From Sphingomonas sp. NFR15 (GTDB taxonomy: Bacteria > Pseudomonadota > Alphaproteobacteria > Sphingomonadales > Sphingomonadaceae), in assembly GCF_900103265.1 (NCBI RefSeq), contig NZ_FMWX01000011.1, positions 1-64,000 on the forward strand: a stretch of 64,000 nucleotides of DNA. The letters run 5' to 3'. The position numbers and the translations under genes are program-made. The notes below the pieces were generated by a model. That model made no database searches and was not told the DNA's origin. It worked only from the letters and a program-made list of their open reading frames with translations. Shown piece after piece: positions 8,767-15,901 of this stretch; within the stretch, counting starts at the first letter, position 1; each line of letters begins with the position of its first letter.

Positions 8767-9302
8767 TGCGCCACCACATAGTTGAGCGTGCCCGCGCACA
8801 CCCCGCACAGCAGATACACCTGCGTGCCGGCGATGGTCTCGGCGGTGATCGCGCTGTTCACCGGCGCGGTATATGGCCCGCCGATCGCCACGTCGAAGAT
8901 CGTCAGCGGCAATTTGGTCGTGCCGCCGTCGATGCTGTCGCGCATCTCGCAGGAGAACACCGCGTCGTCGGCGCTCCACAATTTCAGGCCGATCTCGCGC
9001 CCGAGCTGCGGCACCATCGGCCCGATCGTCGCGGTACCGTCCGCGAAGCGCGCCGCGCCCGAGGTCGGCGCCACCGCGCTCGCCGTGACGCTGCCCGCGA
9101 GCGGCGTCGAGATCGCCGCGCCGAGCGGACCCTGCGTGGTCGGCAGCGGCGCCGTCGGGCTGACGGCCATGCAACTGCTGTCGCTCTGGCGCACGCACGG
9201 CGCCTGGATCGGCGCATAGCCGCCCGGCGCCTGCACCGACGCGGCGCTCTGCGCATGCGCCGGCGCGGACAGCAGCGCGGCGGCGAGGAAGAGAAGTCTC
9301 AT
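8763..9302 (-). CDS. Secreted protein of unknown function, coupled to the SGNH gene
   Basis: A 179-residue protein with a clear Sec signal (MRLLFLAAALLSAPAHAQ, cleavage after AHA). The mature part is rich in Ser, Thr, Ala and Pro, then contains a conserved-looking segment (IGLKLWSADDAVFSCEMRDS, IDGGTTKLPLTIFDVAIGG) and a C-terminal Cys pair (LLCGVCAG). No catalytic motif is seen. The four-base overlap with the SGNH-type gene suggests they act together. Phage-tail-associated or surface-structure proteins can look like this, but I cannot assign it. Confidence 0.6.
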   Translation of the reverse strand: MRLLFLAAALLSAPAHAQSAASVQAPGGYAPIQAPCVRQSDSSCMAVSPTAPLPTTQGPLGAAISTPLAGSVTASAVAPTSGAARFADGTATIGPMVPQLGREIGLKLWSADDAVFSCEMRDSIDGGTTKLPLTIFDVAIGGPYTAPVNSAITAETIAGTQVYLLCGVCAGTLNYVVAQ

Positions 9303-9420
9303 GGAGCGAATCCCTGCTGGCTTGTGACGCCGCAGTCGCTACCGCAATCGGCACGCTGTAGGACAGGGATTTAACCGTTGCGGTTATAAATGACGCAACC
9401 GTCCACGCGCTTCCCCAACG

Positions 9421-9503
9421 CCGTTCGCACTGAGCGCAGTCGAAGTGCGTGCCCCAGGCGGCGCGCGCGCGACACGTCCTTCGACTGCGCTCAGGACGAA
9501 CGG
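9421..9503. repeat. Bipartite palindromic repeat, variant 3
   Basis: Arms CCGTTCGCACTGAGCGCAGT (from 9421, continuing CGAAGTGCG) and the inverse ending ACTGCGCTCAGGACGAACGG at 9503 enclose about 25 bp. The arms contain GAGCGCAGTCGAAG, shared with the 29.5-kb copy. It lies between the secreted-protein gene and the protease gene. Confidence 0.85.
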
Positions 9504-9548
9504 ATTGGGGGGGGGCGGGGCTCAGCACCAACGAACGGGAAGGACCGG

Positions 9549-10844
9549 CTACCCCACCCACCCGGCGCCGTCGTCCCGCCCGGCCGCCGCCACCCCCACC
9601 AGCGACCAGCCCGCCGGCAGATAGTCCACCGACATATAGAAATAGAACGCACAGCTCCCGTCGCGCCGGTAGCTGCCGCCCTTGAGAATCCCGAAAGCCG
9701 CCGTCCCGCTGAACACCGGCGCGCCGCTGTCGCCGCCCATGCAGGTCGGCCCGGCGACCGTCACCCAATTGGGCAGGCACGCGCCGCCGCACAGATCGCC
9801 CGCCGGCGCGAAATCGGTCAGCTCGACCTCGGCGCAGCTATAGCCGGTGCGCTCGCCGCGGTGGCAGACGAAATCGCCCGCGCGGGTGGCGGCGCGGGCG
9901 CGCGCGGCGGTGACGGGCCGGTCGATCGTGCGCGCGGCATCGACGTAGAACAACGCCGGGAGCGGCGCCACGCTGAGGTTGATCTGCACGTCCTGATAGC
10001 CCCAGCCCCATTGGCCGAGAAAGTCGAGCGGCACGATCCCGCCGCCCGGCTCGCGGTAGCGCAACACGTCGGGGCAATGCGCGGCGGTGGTGACGCCGAA
10101 GCGCGCGCCGTCGGTGACGTTGAACCCGGTCGTGCAGAGATAGCGGCGGCTATCGTCGGGGTTGAGGCCATCGACGCGCGATCCGCCCTCGGGCGCGAAA
10201 TCCGCGTCGCGCTCGATCATCCGCAGCCGCACCGGCACCCCGGCCAGCCCCTCGATCCGCTGGCGGATCGCCGCGCGCTCGGCCGGCGCGGCGCTGCCGA
10301 TCGTCACCACCAGTTCGCCGGTGCGCTGGTCGAGCCCCATGCTCGGCGGCGACGGCAAAGCGGCGCGGATCGCCGCCTGATGGTTGGTCATCGCCCACAC
10401 CACCTGCTCGCGCGTCGCGCGAGCGCCGGTGCGGAATACCACCGGCACCACCATCCCGCCCGCGACGATCCGCTCAGGCGGCACCGCCGCGCCGCCGGTC
10501 AGCGTCACGACGATGCGATAGGCCGGGCGATGCTCGATCGCGATCCCCGCGAGCCGGTCGCGAAACCGCACGGCGAGTGCATCGGTCGCGGCCACGCTTT
10601 CGGCTTGCGCGCGCAGCCGCCGGATCGCCTCTTCGATCGGCACGTCATACTGGCGGGCGTATGCGGCGCCGTCCTGGAGCAGCGCCTGGCTTTCGGTCTG
10701 CGCGCCGGGCAGCGGCGGCGCGGCGGGCGGCAGGTTGGACACGGCGACCACCGGCGCGGCGAGCGGCGGCGGAATGATTTGCGCGGTGGCGGGGGCGCTC
10801 CAGAGCGGGAGGGTGAGGAGAAGGGCGAGGAGAAGGCGGGGCAT
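9549..10844 (-). CDS. Secreted chymotrypsin-fold (S1) serine protease
   Basis: A 431-residue exported serine protease with Sec signal MPRLLLALLLTLPLWSAPATAQ. About 200 residues of probable pro-region follow (with VTLTGGAAVPPERIVAGGM and RTGELVVTIGSAAPAERAAI, like alpha-lytic protease/streptogrisin prodomains). The protease domain has TTAAHC (His256), YQDVQI (Asp285) and GGDSGAPVF (Ser373), the full catalytic triad in the family order. Six or more Cys in the mature domain could form disulfides (CTTGF...AAHC, CHRGE, YSCAEV, LCGGAC, TCMGG, SCAFY). It would act outside the cell or in the periplasm and is transcribed apart from its neighbours. The specificity is unknown. Confidence 0.88.
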   Translation of the reverse strand: MPRLLLALLLTLPLWSAPATAQIIPPPLAAPVVAVSNLPPAAPPLPGAQTESQALLQDGAAYARQYDVPIEEAIRRLRAQAESVAATDALAVRFRDRLAGIAIEHRPAYRIVVTLTGGAAVPPERIVAGGMVVPVVFRTGARATREQVVWAMTNHQAAIRAALPSPPSMGLDQRTGELVVTIGSAAPAERAAIRQRIEGLAGVPVRLRMIERDADFAPEGGSRVDGLNPDDSRRYLCTTGFNVTDGARFGVTTAAHCPDVLRYREPGGGIVPLDFLGQWGWGYQDVQINLSVAPLPALFYVDAARTIDRPVTAARARAATRAGDFVCHRGERTGYSCAEVELTDFAPAGDLCGGACLPNWVTVAGPTCMGGDSGAPVFSGTAAFGILKGGSYRRDGSCAFYFYMSVDYLPAGWSLVGVAAAGRDDGAGWVG

Positions 10845-10999
10845 GCCGGGTACGTACCGTGGTGGGGCGGCGGATGCACCTCACCCGCCCCGGCGAATCG
10901 AAACGGTGAGGCGCAACAGGAATGCAGAGTAAGGGCGGCCCGTGCCTTCACATTCTATTTATTTAAGTCGCATTATCGTAATTGATTTTGCGGCATCAT

Positions 11000-11377
11000 C
11001 TACGTGACTGACTTCATTCTTTTGGCCAACCGACCCGGAGCATCTGTGGGCTGGCGGCGGCGCCAGATCTGCGAAGACATCATCCAGACTAAGTCGTTCG
11101 GTTCGGCGCTTGTCAGCGCATTAAACGCTTTAAGCACATCTGCTCGTATACCCCAGTTCCCGTTTTTATTTTTCTGGACGTACGAAAGGCCAAACTTCTT
11201 ACGGATCATTGCGCTTGCGCGGCTTTGTGTCAATCGCCCGTGACCAGGCGGAATCAAGGTAACCAAATATTCAGCCACCCTGCGAGCTGGAACATCTTCA
11301 TAACTTGGCGTCATTGAGATTACTCCATCGGGACGGATGATGGGCTGGCAGCTATGCCGCCAGCCCACTGCATTCAT
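11000..11377 (-). CDS. Small hypothetical protein coupled to a 41-codon gene
   Basis: A 125-residue protein of no family I recognise. The central part (VPARRVAEYLVTLIPPGHGR, LTQSRASAMIRKKFGLSYVQ, KNKNGNWGIRADVLKAFNAL) looks like a compact helical domain, and the C-terminus is basic (IWRRRQPT, RLAKRMKSVT). The ATG at 11377 overlaps the stop of the upstream 41-codon gene (ATGA), which supports this start; an internal Met (MTPSYEDV) is an alternative. It is in the same orientation as the ImmA/XRE genes and in the same lower-GC islet. The basic composition would suit nucleic-acid binding, but this is inference. Confidence 0.6.
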   Translation of the reverse strand: MNAVGWRHSCQPIIRPDGVISMTPSYEDVPARRVAEYLVTLIPPGHGRLTQSRASAMIRKKFGLSYVQKNKNGNWGIRADVLKAFNALTSAEPNDLVWMMSSQIWRRRQPTDAPGRLAKRMKSVT

Positions 11378-11499
11378 TTCTTTGGTGGCTTTTTACGCAC
11401 AACCCGCTTGATCGTATCAACGATTGACCCCTTTTTATCAGCTTGGGCTTTCTTAACCGTCTTAAATCTGCCTGTTCCGGCATCACGTCCAATCTTCAT
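11374..11499 (-). CDS. 41-residue basic small protein
   Basis: The minus strand from ATG at 11499 reads MKIGRDAGTGRFKTVKKAQA and continues DKKGSIVDTIKRVVRKKPPKK to a TGA at 11374-11376. The protein is strongly basic. The GRDAGTGRF start resembles short proteins I recall in many proteobacterial islands. The stop overlaps the next start by four bases, an arrangement unlikely by chance. No function is known to me. Confidence 0.6.
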   Translation of the reverse strand: MKIGRDAGTGRFKTVKKAQADKKGSIVDTIKRVVRKKPPKK

Positions 11500-11540
11500 C
11501 TGCTTGCTCCAAGATTGATGAGACTCACACGCGCCATCCC

Positions 11541-11575
11541 GAAAAAGTACCGGCCGCAGCCGAAGCTGCGGCCGG
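11541..11575 (-). terminator. Intrinsic terminator of the small 11.6-kb gene
   Basis: On the minus strand an 11-bp perfect stem (CCGGCCGCAGC / GCTGCGGCCGG) with a TTCG tetraloop is followed after three bases by TTTTT. It lies 12 bp after the stop of the 41-codon gene ending at 11587. The stable UUCG loop plus U-run is a classical Rho-independent terminator and supports that the small gene is transcribed. It also separates that gene from the pair at 11374-11499 and 11000-11377. Confidence 0.85.
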
Positions 11576-11586
11576 GGGCGAGAGTG

Positions 11587-11712
11587 TCACTCGTCGTCGA
11601 CGAGCCAGCAGAACGCACGCTTGCCATACTGGCGAGCGAAAATGCGCGTCCCGTCCGGCAGCGTCTTCCACGGGCGACACACCCACCGCTTACCGCGGGG
11701 AGGTGGCGACAT
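11587..11712 (-). CDS. 41-residue small protein with Trp/Cys-rich motif
   Basis: From ATG at 11712 the minus strand reads MSPPPRGKRWVCRPWKTLPD, then GTRIFARQYGKRAFCWLVDDE and TGA. The KRWVCRPWKTLPDGTRIFAR... pattern with two Cys and three Trp looks conserved rather than random; I recall similar short proteins in proteobacteria but cannot name a family. A perfect terminator follows directly. Codon use is ordinary. It stands downstream of the ImmA gene by about 150 bp. Confidence 0.6.
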   Translation of the reverse strand: MSPPPRGKRWVCRPWKTLPDGTRIFARQYGKRAFCWLVDDE

Positions 11713-11839
11713 GGACGCCTCCGTACGTTGGCGGCCCGATGATCTTTGCGTCCCGAATCTTGTCGTGCTAACGCACGTGCCGCCAAGCGAAGCTTCGGAT
11801 CGCGAACCTGCACAGGGGCCGCGGTTCTGAGCAAGGTCT

Positions 11840-11871
11840 AAGGGGTGCGGGCCATTAGGTCAGCACCCCTT
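11840..11871 (-). terminator. Stem-loop at the end of the ImmA-like gene
   Basis: The inverted repeat AAGGGGTGC (11840-11848) / GCACCCCTT (11863-11871) has a 14-nt loop and includes the last codons and stop of the ImmA-like gene. No strong T-run follows on the minus strand, so it may be a weak terminator or an mRNA-stabilising hairpin. Confidence 0.45.
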
Positions 11872-12417
11872 ATTCGTGAGGGATGCTGGAAGAAACGGCA
11901 ATGCCGTCTTCAGCACCCGAAGTCGTACATCTGCCGCGTCCCGCGACAACCCCGATCGACGCATCAGCTCGCTGATGCTCGTACAGACTTGGACCATTTC
12001 CGCGGGCGCGAGAAAAGCGCCAGCAAAGTTGTCGGCCTGCCATTCCGGATCTACGAAGGCCTTTACCTCACCGCGAGCCAGCGATGCAGATTTGCCCGTA
12101 TGAAGCATGAGGTGGCCAAATTCATGAGCTAAGGTGAAGGGGTATCGCGCGTGACCACCTCGCGCAGAGTCGTAGCACGACTGGCTGATCCGGATCAGGC
12201 GCTCAGTCGTGGATGTCGTCGCTTCAGCGTCACCGAGATCACGATCTGGCACGATCTCATACCTAAAACCCTCCAGGTGTACCGGGAGCACCAATTCGAT
12301 CAGGCGAAGCATATCCACGCGATCGAAAAGGCTGATTCCAAGAGCTGCCCGAACAGCATTCGCAAATTTCTCGATATTCGCCCGGCTGAGTGGAGCAACG
12401 ACCACGCGGGAGTTCAT
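11860..12417 (-). CDS. ImmA/IrrE-family zinc metallopeptidase
   Basis: A 185-residue protein of the ImmA/IrrE (COG2856) family, intracellular proteases that cut or relieve partner repressors. The zinc site is TLAHEFGHLMLHTG (HExxH) near residue 100. Also typical are the preceding RIRISQ-like strand (ERLIRISQSCY) and WQADNFAGAFLAP with the third-ligand region. The ATG at 12417 overlaps the TGA of the XRE gene by four bases; such XRE-ImmA pairs are the classic arrangement in ICEBs1 and many mobile elements and toxin-antitoxin-like modules. The most likely job is to regulate the neighbouring XRE protein. A hairpin follows the gene. Confidence 0.9.
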   Translation of the reverse strand: MNSRVVVAPLSRANIEKFANAVRAALGISLFDRVDMLRLIELVLPVHLEGFRYEIVPDRDLGDAEATTSTTERLIRISQSCYDSARGGHARYPFTLAHEFGHLMLHTGKSASLARGEVKAFVDPEWQADNFAGAFLAPAEMVQVCTSISELMRRSGLSRDAADVRLRVLKTALPFLPASLTNKGC

Positions 12418-12773
12418 TTTCCACCCCCACGCAATAGCTTCGCGATGCCGTCCTTTGCTTCAGGGGTCAGGCGAGCGAACTCATGCGCGAGCTCACCCGC
12501 CAAAATTCGGTCCGATGCTGGCGCGCTGTCCGCGACCTGAATCTTGAACTCAGCCATGGAGAGCGCCGCCTGCTGGCGTAGCTCGCTGGTGGCGATCATG
12601 TTTAAGCCCATCAATTGGGCCACGCGGTCCGCAAACCCATGAGGAATAGACTTTTTGCCGGATTCGATCTGGCTCAGGTAGCTCGAACTGACGCCGAGTG
12701 CGTCGGCCATGCTGCCCAACAGCATTTCGCGTTCGATCCGGAGATGGCGAACTGCCTTCCCGAACGGGGTCAT
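12414..12773 (-). CDS. XRE-family helix-turn-helix repressor
   Basis: A 119-residue DNA-binding protein. The N-terminal Cro/CI-type domain reads FGKAVRHLRIEREMLLGSMA and DALGVSSSYLSQIESGKKSI, with the recognition helix SSSYLSQIE. The rest is a helical oligomerisation or partner-binding region ending RLTPEAKDGIAKLLRGGGK. It is coupled to the ImmA-like gene. An inverted repeat about 75-120 bp upstream of the start is a candidate operator. It probably represses its own operon and is relieved by the ImmA protease. Confidence 0.9.
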   Translation of the reverse strand: MTPFGKAVRHLRIEREMLLGSMADALGVSSSYLSQIESGKKSIPHGFADRVAQLMGLNMIATSELRQQAALSMAEFKIQVADSAPASDRILAGELAHEFARLTPEAKDGIAKLLRGGGK

Positions 12774-12845
12774 TGCATTGATCCTTCATATTCACAAAGC
12801 CCCCTGCTGCCCTTGCGAGTCGTACCCATGTCTGCCCCCCAATAC

Positions 12846-12892
12846 TCTCTTGCCAACTTGTTTACCAGAAAGTGAAATGGCTTGGCAAGGGA
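12846..12892. promoter_or_regulatory. Inverted repeat in the divergent promoter, candidate XRE operator
   Basis: TCTCTTGCCAA (12846-12856) and TTGGCAAGGGA (12882-12892) form an inverted repeat with one mismatch in 11 and a 25-bp spacer. It stands in the 214-bp gap between the divergent XRE gene and the YjgN-like gene. Position and symmetry fit an operator; binding by the XRE protein is inference. Confidence 0.4.
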
Positions 12893-12987
12893 GTTGTTCC
12901 TACGCCGTCGCGTCCACTCCCAATGCCCAACACAATCATTGACCCCGCCCCCGCCCTGCGCTCCAACCGCCACCAGGGGGATCAACC

Positions 12988-14085
12988 ATGCGCGACTCAT
13001 CCGGCACCAAGGCCTTCGCCTTCACGGGCGACTGGCGCGAGTTCGCGCCGATCGCCTTCACCAATCTGCTGCTGAGCATCGTCACGCTCGGCGTCTATCT
13101 GTTCTGGGCGCGCACGCGCGAACGGCGCTATCTGTGGAGCCGCACGCGCTTCATCGACGATCGGCTCGAATGGACCGGCACCGGGCGCGAGCTGATGGTC
13201 GGCTATGGCCTCGCGATGCTGATCTTCGTGATCCCATTCGGCTTCATCAACCTCGTCGTGCTCAACAGCGCGGTGATGCGCGGGCATGAGGGGCTGGCCG
13301 GGCTGATCGGCCTCGCGCTGTACCTCGCCTTCTTCTTCCTCACCGGCGTCGCGATCTTCCGTGCGCTGCGCTACCGGCTCAGCCGCACGCTCTGGCACGG
13401 CATTCGCGGCGGCAGCGACACGTTCGGGCTGGCGTTCGGCTGGAGCTATTTGTGGAAGAGCGTGCTGGGGTCGTTCTCGCTCGGGCTGCTCGTCCCCTGG
13501 ACGATGACGAGCCTGTGGAACGAGCGCTGGGGCGAGATGAGCTTCGGCCCCTATCGGTTTGAGGCGAACGCGCGCGCCGCGCCGGTCTTCGTGCGGTTCC
13601 TGCTCTTCTATCTGGCGCCGGTGGTCTTCGTCTTCGCGGTGATCGCGCTGGCGGTGCTGGGCGTGGTCGCGGGCGGGCTGGGCTCGTGGCGGAGCCTGCC
13701 CGCCGGCGGCGCCGCGCCCTTCGTGCTGTTCGCGGTTGTGGCGGGGTTCTACGTGCTGTTCTTCGTCGTGCTCGGGCTGATCGCCTTGGTCTATTATGCG
13801 GCCTATTTCCGCGAGGCGGTGGGGGCGCTGCGGCTCGGCGACCTCGACTTCGCCTTCACCGCGACCACGCGGGATTGGATCGCGCTGTTCGCGGGCAACA
13901 TCGCGCTGGTGGTGGGTACGCTCGGCATCGGCCAGATCTTCGTGGGCTACCGCAACTGGAGCTTCTTCATCCGCCACATGCACGCCTATGGCGAGATCGA
14001 TCTCGCCAGCCTCACCCAGTCCACCACGCGCCGGCCGGGCCAGGGCGAGGGGCTGCTCGACGCGTTCGACATCGGCGCGATCTGA
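12988..14085 (+). CDS. YjgN/DUF898-family inner-membrane protein
   Basis: A 365-residue polytopic membrane protein. The start (KAFAFTGDWREFAPIAFTN) followed by LLSIVTLGVYLFWARTRERR and YLWSRTRFIDDRLEWTGTGR is characteristic of DUF898 (E. coli YjgN). Repeated helices and a second similar motif (SRTLWHGIRGGS, LVPWTMTSLWNERW) are present. AGGGGG lies just upstream of the ATG. The function of the family is not established. The M48 protease gene starts in the stop codon of this gene (TGATG), so the two work in the same operon; DUF898-M48 pairing suggests a membrane-protein quality or surface role, which is inference. Confidence 0.9.
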   Translation: MRDSSGTKAFAFTGDWREFAPIAFTNLLLSIVTLGVYLFWARTRERRYLWSRTRFIDDRLEWTGTGRELMVGYGLAMLIFVIPFGFINLVVLNSAVMRGHEGLAGLIGLALYLAFFFLTGVAIFRALRYRLSRTLWHGIRGGSDTFGLAFGWSYLWKSVLGSFSLGLLVPWTMTSLWNERWGEMSFGPYRFEANARAAPVFVRFLLFYLAPVVFVFAVIALAVLGVVAGGLGSWRSLPAGGAAPFVLFAVVAGFYVLFFVVLGLIALVYYAAYFREAVGALRLGDLDFAFTATTRDWIALFAGNIALVVGTLGIGQIFVGYRNWSFFIRHMHAYGEIDLASLTQSTTRRPGQGEGLLDAFDIGAI

Positions 14086-15143
14086 TGCGCGTGTGGCATT
14101 ACGACGGCGTGAGCGCGCTGCGCCGTGCGCCGGAGTTGGTGGCGGAGGGCGATGCGTTCGTTCTGGTCGAACGCGACCGCTCGGAAGGCCCCTATCGCTT
14201 CGCCGATCTCGTCGCCCGCGATACCGTCGACGGCGATGCGATCTACGGCCTAAAGGGTTCGAGCGGCTGGAGAATAGGATTCCCCGGCGGCGTCCCGGCC
14301 GATCTTTCGGCGTTGCTCCCCTCTCCAACACGCTACGGCGGTTTCATCGACCGGATCGGCCTCTGGCCCGCGGCCGCGCTGTGCGCGATGTTAGCGACGA
14401 TTGCCGTCGCCGCGTTCCTGATGACGCCCGCGCTCGTCGCCCGCGCCGTCCCGCGCTCGGTCGAACGCAAGCTCGGCGACATGATGGCCGGCGATTTCGG
14501 CGACCGCGCCTGCGCCGGCCCGAACGGCCCGCAAGCGCTCGCCGCGCTCGTCGCGCGCATCGATCCGGGCGATCCAGACGCGCGCGTCAGCGTCGTCAAC
14601 CTGCCGATCGTCAACGCCGTGACATTGCCGGGCGGCCGCATCGTGCTGTTCGACGGCCTCATCAAAGCCGCCGCCTCGCCCGATGAAGTCGCCGGCGTGA
14701 TCGCGCACGAGCTCGGCCATGTCCGCCACCGTGACGTGCTCGAATCGTTGCTCCGCCAGCTCGGCTTGAGCGTGCTGCTCGGCGGGCTCGACGGTCATGT
14801 CGGCGGCTACACCAACGCGCTGCTCGCCTCGGCATATTCGCGCGACGCCGAGGCGCGCGCCGACGGTTATGCGATCGACGCGCTCGCGCAGGCGCACATC
14901 TCGCCGCTGCCGACCGCGCGCTTCTTCAAGCGGCTCGCCGCGGGTGAGGACGGCGGCGGGATCGGCCGCCTCACCGCGTATCTCTCGACGCATCCGATGT
15001 CGCAGGACCGCGCCGCCCGCTTCATCGCTGCGGCGAAGCAGCACCACGACGATCGTCCGGTGCTGAATGCCGATCAATGGGGCGCGCTGCGCGACATCTG
15101 CTCAACCGATCCCAACGCACGCGCGCCGGGTCTCCGCTTCTAG
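14085..15143 (+). CDS. M48-family zinc metallopeptidase, membrane anchored
   Basis: A 352-residue protease. An N-terminal non-catalytic part of about 85 residues (MRVWHYDGVSALRRAPELVA...) is followed by one membrane helix (LWPAAALCAMLATIAVAAFL). The catalytic domain has GVIAHELGHVRHRDV (HExxH) and the downstream glutamate ligand in YSRDAEARADGYAID, as in HtpX/Oma1/BepA relatives. THPMSQDRAAR near the end is typical of M48. The ATG at 14085 overlaps the stop of the YjgN-like gene. It should cut misfolded or specific proteins at the outer face of the inner membrane; the substrates are unknown. Confidence 0.9.
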   Translation: MRVWHYDGVSALRRAPELVAEGDAFVLVERDRSEGPYRFADLVARDTVDGDAIYGLKGSSGWRIGFPGGVPADLSALLPSPTRYGGFIDRIGLWPAAALCAMLATIAVAAFLMTPALVARAVPRSVERKLGDMMAGDFGDRACAGPNGPQALAALVARIDPGDPDARVSVVNLPIVNAVTLPGGRIVLFDGLIKAAASPDEVAGVIAHELGHVRHRDVLESLLRQLGLSVLLGGLDGHVGGYTNALLASAYSRDAEARADGYAIDALAQAHISPLPTARFFKRLAAGEDGGGIGRLTAYLSTHPMSQDRAARFIAAAKQHHDDRPVLNADQWGALRDICSTDPNARAPGLRF

Positions 15144-15181
15144 GTTTGCCCGGCGTTCCGGCCGCGCGTAAGGTGGCGCGC

Positions 15182-15901
15182 ATGACCGATCCCCGCCCAG
15201 CGCTCGCCTATCATCTCACGCCGGGCGCAGGCCCGACGATCGTCTTCCTGCCCGGCTACGCCTCGGACATGACCGGCGCCAAGGCGCTCGCGATCGAAGC
15301 CTGGGCGAAGGCGACCGGCCGCGCGTTCCTGCGCTTCGATTACGGCGGCTGCGGCGCGAGCGAGGGCGCATTTGAAGACCAGACGCTCGCCAACTGGCGC
15401 GACGATGTGCTCGCGCTGCTCGATCAGTGCGTCGAGGGGCCGGCGGTGCTGGTCGGCTCGTCGATGGGCGGCTGGCTGATGCTGTTGATCGCGCGCGATT
15501 ACCCCGCAAAGGTCGCCGCGCTGGTCGGCATCGCGCCAGCGCCCGACTTCACCGACTGGGGCTTCACCGTCGAGGAAAAGCTGGCGATCCTCTCCGGCGG
15601 CCGGCTCGAGCGCCCATCGCCCTATGCCGACACCCCGACCGTCTATACCCGCACCTTCTGGCAATCGGGCGAGGCCAACCGGCTGATGTTCGGCCCGATC
15701 GCCATCGACGTGTCCGTGCGCCTGATCCACGGCATGTTCGATCGCGACGTGCCGTGGAACCGAAGCGTTCGCCTCGCCGAACTGATCCGTTCACCCGATG
15801 TCCAGCTTACGCTCGTCAAGGACGGCGATCACCGATTGTCGCGCGATGCGGATATCGCGCGGATCATCGGCCTGATCGAACAGGTTGCACCGCGCTCATG
15901 A
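15182..15901 (+). CDS. Alpha/beta hydrolase
   Basis: A 239-residue alpha/beta-hydrolase-fold enzyme. Seen are the oxyanion-hole strand TIVFLPGYASDM, the RFDYGGCGAS strand, the nucleophile elbow GSSMGGW (Ser), an acid in LIHGMFDRDVPW (Asp) and the catalytic His in DGDHRLS. The size and sequence resemble the small esterase/palmitoyl-thioesterase (ABHD10-like) group common in alphaproteobacteria. The ATG at 15182 removes an unlikely N-terminal extension. It overlaps the next gene by ATGA. The substrate is unknown. Confidence 0.9.
   Translation: MTDPRPALAYHLTPGAGPTIVFLPGYASDMTGAKALAIEAWAKATGRAFLRFDYGGCGASEGAFEDQTLANWRDDVLALLDQCVEGPAVLVGSSMGGWLMLLIARDYPAKVAALVGIAPAPDFTDWGFTVEEKLAILSGGRLERPSPYADTPTVYTRTFWQSGEANRLMFGPIAIDVSVRLIHGMFDRDVPWNRSVRLAELIRSPDVQLTLVKDGDHRLSRDADIARIIGLIEQVAPRS

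Noticed and set aside
9421..9503. Rho-independent terminator
   Set aside because: The palindrome is strong but lacks T-runs, and the same sequence family occurs inside a coding region, so it is a repeat element.
7054..9792. A single 912-codon reading through the SGNH gene and beyond
   Set aside because: The protein has a clear signal-peptide start at 8766 that overlaps the stop of the upstream gene; sequence further upstream has no protein-like features and crosses a palindromic repeat.
6479..10844. Intact prophage
   Set aside because: A holin-sized gene and tail-like modules are suggestive, but there are no terminase, capsid, portal or integrase genes.
11496..11834. A 112-codon minus-strand frame
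   Set aside because: It is antisense/out of frame to the 41-residue gene at 11587-11712, which has better sequence character and a terminator.
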